Positions 31,534 to 42,246 of a stretch of DNA of 64,000 nucleotides are shown one piece after another. The position numbers and the translations under genes are program-made. Location of the stretch: assembly GCA_963995525.1 (NCBI GenBank), contig OZ023218.1:48390741-48454740 (forward strand), given 5' to 3'. The notes under the pieces were generated by a model, which saw nothing but the letters and a program-made list of their open reading frames with translations, made no database searches and was not told the origin of the DNA. Position 1 is the stretch's first letter; each line of letters starts with the position of its first letter. Source of the stretch: Escarpia spicata. Taxonomy: Eukaryota; Annelida; Polychaeta; Sabellida; Siboglinidae.

Positions 31534-31934
31534 AGTTGCACAAAGAGGTTCATTACCTGACTGGATCATTCAGATCGTTTCTTGTTTACATTTTCTTGTA
31601 AGATTTTGATGGCTTTGAAAAAGTGTAGGCTGTCGTCATCAAATTGCGGGGTCAGTCTGATATAGACAGCTGAAGGCCATCAAAACATTACAAGAATAGG
31701 GTAAATTTGACTTTGAAAAAACTTTATGATGACTACGATACTGGTGAATGATGAATGTTGGCAGTTAAATGACAGTGACTGAATACCAGAAATGGAATAT
31801 TAGTGACTGTTGACAACATATTGACAACATGAATCTGGCGATTAAAAGCACAGTAAATATATACATAAATTTACTTGCCATAATGTTCCTAAGATAGTTA
31901 TGGTAGCATACACTGATATGTTGTGTGGGCCAGA

Positions 31935-31940
31935 AATAAA
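31935..31940 (+). terminator. Candidate poly(A) signal of MANEA
   Basis: AATAAA about 400 bases after the stop codon, the first canonical hexamer downstream. Confidence 0.55.
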
Positions 31941-32355
31941 ACTCCATAATTCACATATTTCACTATCTTGTTTCATGATTATTGCAGAAGTCGCTACAAT
32001 GTTTTGTAATACCCTCCTATCTCATAAGTTTGGTCAGTCTAATATAAGTCATGCCACTTTTTAGGTTGATGTATATATTTTTGACGTGAAATTCCATATC
32101 AATCTTTTTTTGCATTGATTACCCAGTCTATGGCATTTCTATTCAAAAGGAATGTCTATCAGACTACGAGATGGTCTACTGCATGGGTAGAATAAACCAA
32201 ATCCACTAGGTCTTGTTACGATGATTTACTTAGCAACAACAGTATTATTCTTTTCAACTGTTATGCGTTAGAACTAAAACAAATGTATTTTATCACGTTT
32301 ATCCGTTTAAGGCAAGTCCATATTGAAGTGGGATACAGCGCTATTCTTCACACAA

Positions 32356-34487
32356 TCTGTAGATCATACATAGGAACTGCATGTACGATCTACTGTAGAT
32401 CATACATAGGAACTACATGTACGATCTACTGTAGATCATACATAGGAACTACATGTACGATCTACTGTAGGTCATACATAGGAACTACATGTACGATCTA
32501 CTGTAGATCATACATAGGAACTACATGTACGATCTACTGTAGATCATACATAGGAACTACATGTACGATCTACTGTAGATCATACATAGGAACTACATGT
32601 ACGATCTACTGTAGATCATACATAGGAAATACATGTACGATCTACTGTAGATCATACATAGGAACTACATGTACGATCTACTGTAGATCATACATAGGAA
32701 CTACATGTACGATCTACTGTAGATCATACATAGGAACTACATGTACGATCTACTGTAGATCATACATAGGAACTACATGTACGATCTACTGTAGATCATA
32801 CATAGGAACTACATGTACGATCTACTGTAGATCATACATAGGAACTACATGTACGATCTACTGTAGATCATACATAGGAACTACATGTACGATCTACTGT
32901 AGATCATACATAGGAACTACATGTACGATCTACTGTAGATCATACATAGGAACTACATGTACGATCTACTGTAGATCATACATAGGAACTACATGTACGA
33001 TCTACTGTAGGTCATACATAGGAACTACATGTACGATCTACTGTAGGTCATACATAGGAACTACATGTACGATCTACTGTAGGTCATACATAGGAACTAC
33101 ATGTACGATCTACTGTAGGTCATACATAGGAACTACATGTACGATCTACTGTAGGTCATACATAGGAACTACATGTACGGTCTACTGTAGGTCATACATA
33201 GGAACTACATGTACGGTCTACTGTAGGTCATACATAGGAACTACATGTACGATGTACTGTAGATCATACATAGGAACTACATGTACGATCTACTGTAGAT
33301 CATACATAGGAACTACATGTACGATCTACTGTAGATCATACATAGGAACTACATGTACGGTCTACTGTAGATCATACATAGGAACTACATGTACGGTCTA
33401 CTGTAGATCATACGTAGGAACTACATGTACGTTCTACTGTAGATCATACGTAGGAAATACATGTACGGTCTACTGTAGATCATACGTAGGAACTACATGT
33501 ACGGTCTACTGTAGATCATACGTAGGAAATACATGTACGATCTACTGTAGATCATACGTAGGAAATACATGTACGATCTACTGTAGATCATACATAGGAA
33601 CTACATGTACGATCTACTGTAGATCATACATAGGAACTACATGTACGATCTACTGTAGATCATACATAGGAACTACATGTACGATCTACTGTAGATCATA
33701 CATAGGAACTACATGTACGATCTACTGTAGATCATACATAGGAACTACATGTACGATCTACTGTAGATCATACATAGGAACTACATGTACGGTCTACTGT
33801 AGATCATACATAGGAACTACATGTACGGTCTACTGTAGATCATACATAGGAACTACATGTACGGTCTACTGTAGATCATACATAGGAACTACATGTACGG
33901 TCTACTGTAGATCATACATAGGAACTACATGTACGATCTACTGTAGATCATACATAGGAACTACATGTACGGTCTACTGTAGATCATACATAGGAACTAC
34001 ATGTACGTTCTACTGTAGATCATACATAGGAAATACATGTACGGTCTACTGTAGATCATACGTAGGAACTACATGTACGGTCTACTGTAGATCATACGTA
34101 GGAAATACATGTACGATCTACTGTAGATCATACATAGGAAATACATGTACGATCTACTGTAGATCATACATAGGAACTACATGTACGATCTACTGTAGAT
34201 CATACATAGGAACTACATGTACGGTCTACTGTAGATCATACATAGGAACTACATGTACGGTCTACTGTAGATCATACATAGGAACTACATGTACGGTCTA
34301 CTGTAGATCATACATAGGAACTACATGTACGGTCTACTGTAGATCATACATAGGAAATACATGTACGGTCTACTGTAGATCATACATAGAAACTACATGT
34401 ACGATCTACTGTAGATCATACATAGAAACTACATGTATGGTCTACTGTAGATCATACATAGGAACTACATCTATGATCTACTGTATT
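32356..34487 (+). repeat. 36-bp satellite, about 59 units
   Basis: Unit: ATACATAGGAACTACATG then TACGATCTACTGTAGATC. Because 36 is a multiple of 3, one frame stays open for 756 codons with a 12-residue repeat (YCRSYIGTTCTI); this is probably not a protein. Each unit contains TACATGTA and the inverted repeat GATCTAC-T-GTAGATC. Variant units (GGTC, GTTC, CATACG, GAAATAC) are clustered and partly repeat 576 bp (16 units) apart. Lies about 420 bp past the MANEA poly(A) signal. Confidence 0.97.
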
Positions 34488-34489
34488 TT

Positions 34490-35509
34490 GAACATATGTC
34501 ATATCATATACATGTATACAATCATAATGTCACATACGTGCAAAATACAGTAGAGCATCCTTTGACATTGCCATTTTTTTAATTTTTGCCCTTGCACTAA
34601 TAATATCACACACCAGTGATGGTCAATAACAGTAATTAAGAATTATTTTTTTATTATTTTTGTTGATAACAAACCTACCCAATACGTAGAATGTGTCTAT
34701 TCTACCAGGCATCATCACAGGCAGTACTTACTGTGATGAGTGTTATGCTCTGTGCAATAGTACCATACATAAAACATTCATAAAGTTGTTTACCATTGGA
34801 AGAAGAAGAGGCCTATTTTTACCAAATGTGTTTAACAGTAAAAATTATTTGCTTCTACATGGAACAATTTTCAATTCATTCATAACCCCAGTGACCGCTA
34901 GGGCAGCCGGATTGGTCTGGCTGGATACTCCAAGTAGTTGACACTTCACCCACTTTTTCCCATTTCTCTTGTTATGACTCGGGGACTTTTACATACTGTT
35001 TTTGTACATATTAAAAAAATAAACTTATTCGTTTATAAATTTATATTTTTAAATGTATTTATTCATCTTTTAATCCCTAGCGCATCAACTATCATTTTAT
35101 GTCCCCCAAAGTGCAGCAAAATCTCGTAAAGATACAGCCTACATTGGGATTTACGATGTCAACATGGCAATTCGATTCATTGTCTGATCCGAGCAGAAAT
35201 GAATGGTTGTCGTGTTAGGAAATGAAGTATGAGAATGTCACGAAATCTACACAGCATGTGAGTGTCAACAGAGGTTAAATGTGCTGTTAAATGTTAAAGA
35301 AAATTGTTAGATAAACTTTGCAGGAAATCAAAGAAACGTAACACGTAGATGGGCTGCCTTTTGGGAAATCGATTGTGATTTCACTCCAGACACAGTCGCT
35401 ATTTTGAACAGTTATAGTTACAACCACCAGATGGCGATAGTGTATACTCATCCGCTTATCACCGAGATGTTTGTGTGGTTGGTGCACATTAGTTAGTATT
35501 TATTTGGAA
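34490..35509. other. Intergenic region between satellite and LDLRAP1-like gene
   Basis: AT-rich. The last few hundred bases before 35510 probably include the LDLRAP1-like promoter and 5'UTR, but no core promoter motif is clear. Open frames at 34693-34941 and 34938-35129 have no recognised homology. Confidence 0.4.
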
Positions 35510-35561
35510 ATGGAAGTCCTGCGAAAAGCCGTATCAAACACATCGAAAACAAGACACAGCA
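35510..35561 (+). CDS. LDLRAP1: LDLRAP1-like exon 1
   Basis: MEVLRKAVSNTSKTRHS plus one base, donor GTACGT. Joined to exon 2 it gives RHS-KLPENW, parallel to RHRKLPENW in human. Found only by matching phase and sequence; too short to stand out. Confidence 0.85.
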
Positions 35562-38500
35562 GTACGTACAACTGTATATGTTAAACCAGCTTCACGCGTT
35601 CAAAAACGTTTGTTTGACATGCGAATAGACAGAAAGTGCTGTGTCCGTGACGCGGTTACGCCGACTCACGGGAGTCACGGAGGCACGGGCACACCCACGT
35701 TTCCGATTGACACGAACTCAACTGTTGACAGTTGCAAGCCTCCAACGGATGGCGGATGTTTCGGCCCGAATCATCCATTTTAGGAATCGGTGAAGCGTGA
35801 CTGGCGTGGGCCGAATGAACCGTTTGTGTAAGATTATCAAAAACGACCAAACAGTTGTCCCATTTGGATTTGGTCAAACATCCTAAGGCTAAGACTAAGC
35901 TAAGGCTAAGGTCTTTGACAAATCATTACAATATAACTGTGAAATGTAGAGTAACACCTCCATCAATGTGTCTTTGATCTGTTCAAATGACATCTAATCA
36001 ATTAACTACATAAAGGGTTTGAGCTCGTGCAATGTCACATTATGACTTTATGTGCTCACACCGTGTGCTCTGGCGTGCTCTGTTACCATGTTTGTTTAGC
36101 TTACCGCTGTGATGCTTTGCAACAGATAAACAAACAAATATCACACATACAAGCAATCCAGGTAAGAATGCGAGTTCATAGAAAGAAAGAAAGAAACCAT
36201 AAAGACATGGTGGGTAATTTATTGTGAAACATCCTAAACAATCTTCAAATGCAACGGGCCGAATCAAACGCAGTGGACCGAGTTGACGGCTACTTTGATA
36301 ATTATTCGTGGGCCTAAACATCCGACAGTGCACAGCGACTTTTGGTGAAGTGGGCTGAACCATCCGTCGGCATGGACTGAAACATCTGGGCCGAATCATC
36401 CGTCTGCGTGGGCCGAACATGTCGTGGGCCGAACCATCTGGGACTCTTGCTGAGTGCCCTCCACTCACTGGCCAACTCGTGTATTCATGACTGGTACATC
36501 TAGTGCCTACCCATGATCTAGAATGTTTCACGCATGAATACGAGTATGTTATACACATCGCATTGGCATTGCTGTGAATGAACAATGCGTGCCACATTTC
36601 GTTTAGCAGACATGACACAGTTTTATCTTTTTCAGAGCCTGGGCTGAGGAAAATTATTAAAACAAATCAGTTGTTGCTGTGCACATAAATGTATTTTACT
36701 TTTACATATTGTATTTCCACAAACTTGATTTGTTCTAGAATTGCCAGAGAACTGGGGTGAGATTGAAGAGCGTGTGATAGATGGTGTGACCTTTCACCTC
36801 AAGTATCTGGGTAGCATCCTGGTCGAGGAACTGGAGCGTGACGATGACAGTTATGGAGACACAATCAGCGCAGAAGCCATCAGGACTATTGTCGCTATGG
36901 TTAGTCCATTGGTTCTATTTCATTCTTATTACAGTTCACAACATTTAGCCAGCATGTTGAATTTTGACCAAGCAACAATAATGTGCACACCGTACAATAT
37001 GTGACCATTGTGATACCTTCTTTTACATTTACTTGCCATGTTGGTTAATAATAATAATAATAAGGTAACTTCTTTTGTGCATAAATCCTCGGAAACCAAG
37101 CTCAGAAATAAATTAAAGTCAGTCTCAAAATTGATATGTACAATGCATCGTCAAGACAGAAATAATCATGCAACTTATCCTATTTCAAGTTCATTTGCCT
37201 GAATCTTCTATGATTTATATGTATTCTGTCTAACATTGTTCTTAACAACATTAACTGTTCATATTATATTTTTGGTTGGATATCATGCAGTGGTATTGGG
37301 GAAGGTTTCCATGTGTCTAGCCATGTGTATTTATTGTCTGCACAGAGGAAATATAAATGTAGATAACAGAAATGAACACATATGGTAGCCACATATTTGA
37401 CATGAAATGCAACATAGGTTGATTGTATGTGGATGGGCAAGCCAGTGTGCCGTGCTAACTCTAGATTAGATTAGTTATCTTGTTCTCATTTTATTAGCTG
37501 CCTACTACACGTTCTGGGACATGTGTATCACTGCTGTATCTTGTAGGCGAAGGCCAGTGGTAAGAAACTGCCAAAGATGGCAGTTACAATTTCACCGCAC
37601 GGCATTCAAGTAGTCGACATGCTCACTAAGGAAGTAAAGACAGATTTAAGCATTTACAGGTACAGGTGTATATGTGCTTTTTCGGCTAGAGATTACGTCA
37701 GTTGGCTCACAGAAACTTTGCCAGTATTAACTATTGTGTCATACGGTAGCATTATACTAGCATACATACTATACATGTGTTAACATGTATTCTGTGTATT
37801 GGGACAAAGGCATTGTTTGTGAACAATTTGAGTGTGTTAAGGCATAAATACTGTTATATGGTTACAAGCATGCCAGTAATTTGTCTCTTTTGTGAGTAAC
37901 AGTCGGACAAGTTGTTGTGTGTGCAGACATATGCCCACCATGTTTCAAATCATGAAATGCATCTTGTTCTAAGATTAGACAAATGTAGACAATGCCCAAG
38001 TCTAATTCCACATAGTAAACAATGCGTCTTGCTTATTTAAACATGTACCAAAGTAAAGCTGTTTAGAACAAGCCTATACATTGTAATACAGATAAAAATG
38101 TGGTTACATAATCTGTCTTATAAAAGGTTATTTTTAGACCACACTGATATGACAAATAATACCAGTAGCTGAATTTGTTGACATGTATATCTAATATGTT
38201 GATGTATATATCTAGTATGTATCTACTCTGCTTCATCTTTCAGGATCTCATTTTGTACAGCTGATAAAAACTATGAGAAGATTTTTGGCTACATAGCACG
38301 AAACACAGATAATGAGACAATGGAATGTCATGCGTTTCTCTCACCCAAGAAAAAAATTGTAAGTACATAACTAAATTAATGATCACCCTGTTACAGCATC
38401 CTAGCATCACAGCTGGTTTGTTACTGGTGTTTCCTTTAACGTTTGTAATCATTAAGTTATTTTGGAAATAAATTAACACCACCTCCAGTTTGGGCCAGGT

Positions 38501-41440
38501 TCTGTTTTAAACAAATATTCCTTCTCCTGTGCTTACCACCAAAGTACATTTAAATATAGTGTGAGAAGAATAAGATAAGATGTGCAAATGCGTGAGAAAG
38601 TGGTGCCTGTTGTTAGCCAGGGTATCTCAAAGTGCAAAGGACGACCATTGTCGCTTACTTCTGCCTCTAGCACACAAACACGAGAACAACTGTCATGTGT
38701 TTAGTGTGTAAGCATAGCATAACGTTGATTAACTTCAATACAAATATTGATGCTTCAAAAATTTAAATTCTAGTTTTTTATAAATTCATACCGTTGTAGG
38801 AAATAAATTGTTGATTGACGAAACTAAGTGATTGTTTGTGCGTGCAGGCTGAAGCCGTTACATTGACAGTGTCGGAGGCCTTCAAACTTGCCAAACAACA
38901 GGAGCAGCAGAAACAATCCCAGGATGCAACACACCAGCCAGAGGTGTGTAGAAACTCATAATCTCTAATCATCTGTTCTATTTGCCAGTTGTGTTCAATG
39001 AAATCTGCAGCAGACTACACTTGATGATAGGCAGTAATGGATATTTCTAGTCGACAGCTGTCTTCTACGTTTACACATTGATACATTATGTTTTCCTCAA
39101 TGTTTCAATCCATGTTCTTAATATAACTTATATTATGCATATGTCATACATATATATTAATATAATATGATGTTGTCGGTTGCTATTTTATCCTTGAAAT
39201 ACCAATATATTTAATACAACATATATTTTGATTGTAAAACTTGCCGTGTATATTGTTAACATGTTACACATGCATGTGTACACACGCGCGCAAGCACACA
39301 CACACACACACCATACACGCAATACGTGTATGACAAATAAAATAACTATTTACACATTTTTAAAACTTAATTTATTCACTTGTATTTCAGTGTCAGATAA
39401 AGCAGGCACTTACACTTGAAAGACAATCATTGTACGTGTTTTGCTGACTATCATAGTATCAGGGAATCTGCAGCTGTAGTTTAATATTGTGTAATCTTCA
39501 CCCAGAAGGCACCAGCAGAGTCGTCCAGTCAGCCTCAAATCCTCATCAGCAGTGACCAGTGCAGGATAACGCAGGACACTGGGTTCAGTAGTTCAACTGC
39601 GGGCAACACAGTGACATTAGTAAGTTCAGTCATTCCATATGAAATCAGCCAGTAATGTTCTCGATCTATGATTTACATTTTGATGATGTTTTGCCTAGGT
39701 ACAAAGGTATTGGGATTGTTGTGAACTTTGCTTCTGCCAAATAAAAAATGTGCAACATTGTCTTTTGCATATTAATGGTGATCTTAAGACAAAGCTGATC
39801 GTGTCTTAAAACAAAGCCAAAACATTATCTTATTGACAGATATACATCACGTGACAGTTGAATAATATCTAACCTTGACCTTTGATATGTACACCACATG
39901 CCCAAAATTTAGTAAATCCCATATTGATAAATTATATTTCCAAAGATGTATCTATAATGTTTATGTATAAAATTAGAGAAGTGGGACTATGTTTTGATAG
40001 ACAGTTATTTGAAGTTAGTTTTTGGATATTTTCACACAATTTTGCATAGCATTTTTTATCCGTAATGTCTACTTATTACCATATGAATAATTCTTTGTGA
40101 TCTGGTCATATTTTATTATTATGTGTCATATATTTAATATCAAGATTTAGTTCCAGCTTGAGCACTACAACCATACTTGTCATTAAACAGGATTACATGC
40201 AAGTATGCAAAGACAAAAAGAAAATAAGATAGCAACATCTATCATGTCCAGATATGAATGTAAGCTGAATTTTGTCAGTTGTAATATCAGTTACCGTGCA
40301 ATTATCCATCATAACCTTGATGCAAGAATGGCAAACTTGAGATGATTTTCCTTTTGTGTTGTTGCAGGGTTTTGAAGATAATTTTACTGACTTGAGCTGC
40401 TTTGCAAGGTGAGGAATTATCATTAATTGTTGCATCACATTTTTTATTGCAAGATGTTGATTCAGTAGTTGCCTGATCTCTTGCGCATTGTGTCTTGGTT
40501 TGACTTCAAATGCATTGGCAAATTTAACCACTGACTGTCCTCCTGGATATCAGTCATATCATACCTGTACACCTTGGGCTATCTATTATAACCGTCAATG
40601 GTATATATCACAGTATCATTGGCATCCTGAAAATATAATGTGCATCTATAGCGTATTAAGGTACAACATTTTATGGCATGTCAAATTATTTCTGTCATGG
40701 TATCCCTAATATAGTATTTCTGTCATGGGTGTCCATAATATATCAAAGTATTTCAGTCATGATTATTCATAACATTAACTATTTCTGTTACGGATATCCC
40801 TTAATCATGGCACTTAGCATTCTTAACATGTTTCTTTTGTGGACATCCGTGGCATATCAATGTATTTGTGTCACAGGAATCATTAACATATCAACATAGG
40901 TATCCTAAAAAGTGTTACAAGCATCCATAATATATCAAAATATTTCTGTCCTGGCCATTTAAAACATAACAGGCATCCGTGGCGTATCAGTTCCTGTCAT
41001 GCGCATCCGTGGCGTATCAGTTCCTGTCATGCGCATCCGTGGCGTATCAGTTCCTGTCATGCGCATCCGTGGCGTATCAGTTCCTGTCATGCGCATCCGT
41101 GGCGTATCAGTTCCTGTCATGCGCATCCGTGGCATATCATATATAGTTGTTATATGCACTGGTCGCTACCAGGAGCACGCCAGACTCACCAGGCTGGAGT
41201 TATCATGTCGGTAGTATTGCATAACTGCATAAGTTGTTCTTTGGCCGTTGGAACATTGTTATCAGGTTGTTGACAGCTATGTGTGTGGTTGACAGCAGCC
41301 GACCAGGTGTGGTGCCCTGGCAAAGCTCATCGTCAGATACGGAGTCATACAGCAAAGATGACGTGGTGACATTGCAGCCGTGGCGTCCAATAGAAGAACT
41401 GTCGCCACAATCCTCAGTTGACGACCTGCTTCTGCTCTGA
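35510..41440 (+). CDS. LDLRAP1: LDLRAP1/ARH-like PTB adaptor (gene span)
   Basis: Eight exons total 867 bases (288 codons plus stop); every junction is GT-AG and in phase. Human LDLRAP1 has 308 residues. The family's PTB domain binds FxNPxY sorting signals of LDL-receptor-type tails and phosphoinositides, while its C-terminal part binds clathrin and AP-2 for endocytosis. PTB domain about residues 18-150: KLPENWGE, HLKYLGSILVEE, AKASGKKLPKMAVTISPHGI, FCTADKNYEKIFGYIAR, ECHAFLSPKK and TLTVSEAFKLAKQQ all match ARH. The tail has GFEDNFTDLSCFAR, which resembles the AP-2 beta-appendage helix but with the arginine one residue further away, and an acidic/leucine end (SSVDDLLLL). A classic LLDLE clathrin box was not seen. 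Confidence 0.92.
35735..36440 (+). repeat. Irregular repeat of a GGGCCGAAYCATCYG motif
   Basis: About eight copies of a 15-17-bp motif (GGCCCGAATCATCC, GTGGGCCGAACCATC and variants) with uneven spacing, in LDLRAP1 intron 1. The antisense 192-codon frame here is carried by the repeat and lacks gene support. Confidence 0.65.
36739..36899 (+). CDS. LDLRAP1: LDLRAP1-like exon 2
   Basis: Acceptor TGTTCTAG, donor ATG|GTTAGT, phase 1 to 0. First PTB strand and helix: LPENWGEIEERVIDGVTFHL through AEAIRTIVAM. Confidence 0.93.
37547..37659 (+). CDS. LDLRAP1: LDLRAP1-like exon 3
   Basis: Acceptor CTTGTAG, donor AG|GTACAG, phase 0 to 2. AKASGKKLPKMAVTISPHGI then DMLTKEVKTDLSIY. Confidence 0.94.
38244..38358 (+). 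CDS. LDLRAP1: LDLRAP1-like exon 4
   Basis: Acceptor CTTTCAG, donor ATT|GTAAGT, phase 2 to 0. ISFCTADKNYEKIFGYIAR then ECHAFLSPKKKI. Confidence 0.94.
38848..38943 (+). CDS. LDLRAP1: LDLRAP1-like exon 5
   Basis: Acceptor GTGCAG, donor GAG|GTGTGT, phase 0 to 0. Last PTB helix AEAVTLTVSEAFKLAKQQ and a Q-rich tail. Confidence 0.92.
39281..39322 (+). repeat. CA-rich microsatellite
   Basis: Short CACACGCGCG...CACACACACA tract in LDLRAP1 intron 5. Confidence 0.85.
39506..39619 (+). CDS. LDLRAP1: LDLRAP1-like exon 6
   Basis: Acceptor CACCCAG, donor TTA|GTAAGT, 38 codons, phase 0 to 0. Serine/glutamine-rich linker (KAPAESSSQPQILISS). Not conserved, but the phase fits on both sides. Confidence 0.78.
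40368..40408 (+). CDS. LDLRAP1: LDLRAP1-like exon 7 (AP-2-binding-like helix)
   Basis: Acceptor GTTGCAG, donor AG|GTGAGG, phase 0 to 2. GFEDNFTDLSCFA aligns with GLDEAFSRLAQSR of human ARH. Confidence 0.78.
40660..41130 (+). repeat. 30-bp tandem repeat grading from decayed to uniform
   Basis: Uniform units (GCATCCGTGGCGTATCAGTT plus CCTGTCATGC) run from about 40975 to 41130. From about 40660 the sequence holds degenerate relatives (TATTTCTGTCATGG...ATCCATAATATATCAA). Lies in LDLRAP1 intron 7. Frames through it are repeat artefacts. Confidence 0.85.
41266..41440 (+). CDS. LDLRAP1: LDLRAP1-like exon 8 (stop TGA)
   Basis: Acceptor GTTATCAG at 41265 fits phase 2. A second in-frame acceptor, GTTGACAG about 30 bases later, would remove about 10 residues. 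Encodes a serine/acidic tail ending SPQSSVDDLLLL. Confidence 0.75.
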
Positions 41441-42046
41441 ACCGAGACAAAAATGTCAGACCTTGTCGTGGCAGCTATTCTGTAGCCCTGCTCATTTCAT
41501 GGAGTGCCACCATAGTCCAGCGTTGCCATGCAGTATGATGTCTATGTGGCTGTATTGTTATTCTAATTATCAATCCTCTGATGTTTGGCAGCTTATTCTT
41601 GGGTCCAGCACTTATTTCAGTGTTGCTACACAATTGAAAAATTACTGTATTTTGTTATTGTTTTGCATAATACAAAATGCTGTGCACTTCTTGCGGTTCC
41701 GTAATGTCAACTTGACATGATGTGTATGTTGAGTAGAGTATCGGTTGATGTAATTAGACTTATTTATTGAGGAAATGTACTGTTTGCATAAAATGTTTTG
41801 TAATACTAATTCTCATGTTATTTTCATATATCAAAGCTTGTATTGACACCACATTCACTGTGCATTTAGCAGTACACCTACAAGAAACACACTTATAACA
41901 GTACACGGCCAGGTAACACACTCCTGACTGGATAGTGCTAGGTGACACATAAATGACACACACAGAGTCATATAACGTGATAATATGGAGCCAAACAACA
42001 CACATAAATCATGCCAAGACCAGCAGTGGAAAGAACTTGATAGGAC
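41441..42046 (+). other. Probable 3'UTR of the LDLRAP1-like gene and flank
   Basis: No coding signal and no clear AATAAA before the gap. Small frames here are not supported. Confidence 0.4.
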
Positions 42047-42246
42047 NNNNNNNNNNNNNNNNNNNNNNNNNNNNNNNNNNNNNNNNNNNNNNNNNNNNNN
42101 NNNNNNNNNNNNNNNNNNNNNNNNNNNNNNNNNNNNNNNNNNNNNNNNNNNNNNNNNNNNNNNNNNNNNNNNNNNNNNNNNNNNNNNNNNNNNNNNNNNN
42201 NNNNNNNNNNNNNNNNNNNNNNNNNNNNNNNNNNNNNNNNNNNNNN
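42047..42246. other. Assembly gap (200 N)
   Basis: Exactly 200 N, a common placeholder size, so the true length is unknown. Confidence 0.99.

Noticed and set aside
32356..34487. CRISPR-like regular array
   Set aside because: Units are contiguous with no unique spacers, in an animal genome; it is a satellite.
36040..36618. 192-codon minus-strand frame
   Set aside because: Antisense in LDLRAP1 intron 1, made partly of a repeated motif; no homology.
40959..41214. Repetitive proteins in LDLRAP1 intron 7 on both strands
   Set aside because: Ten-residue periodicity simply reflects the 30-bp tandem repeat.
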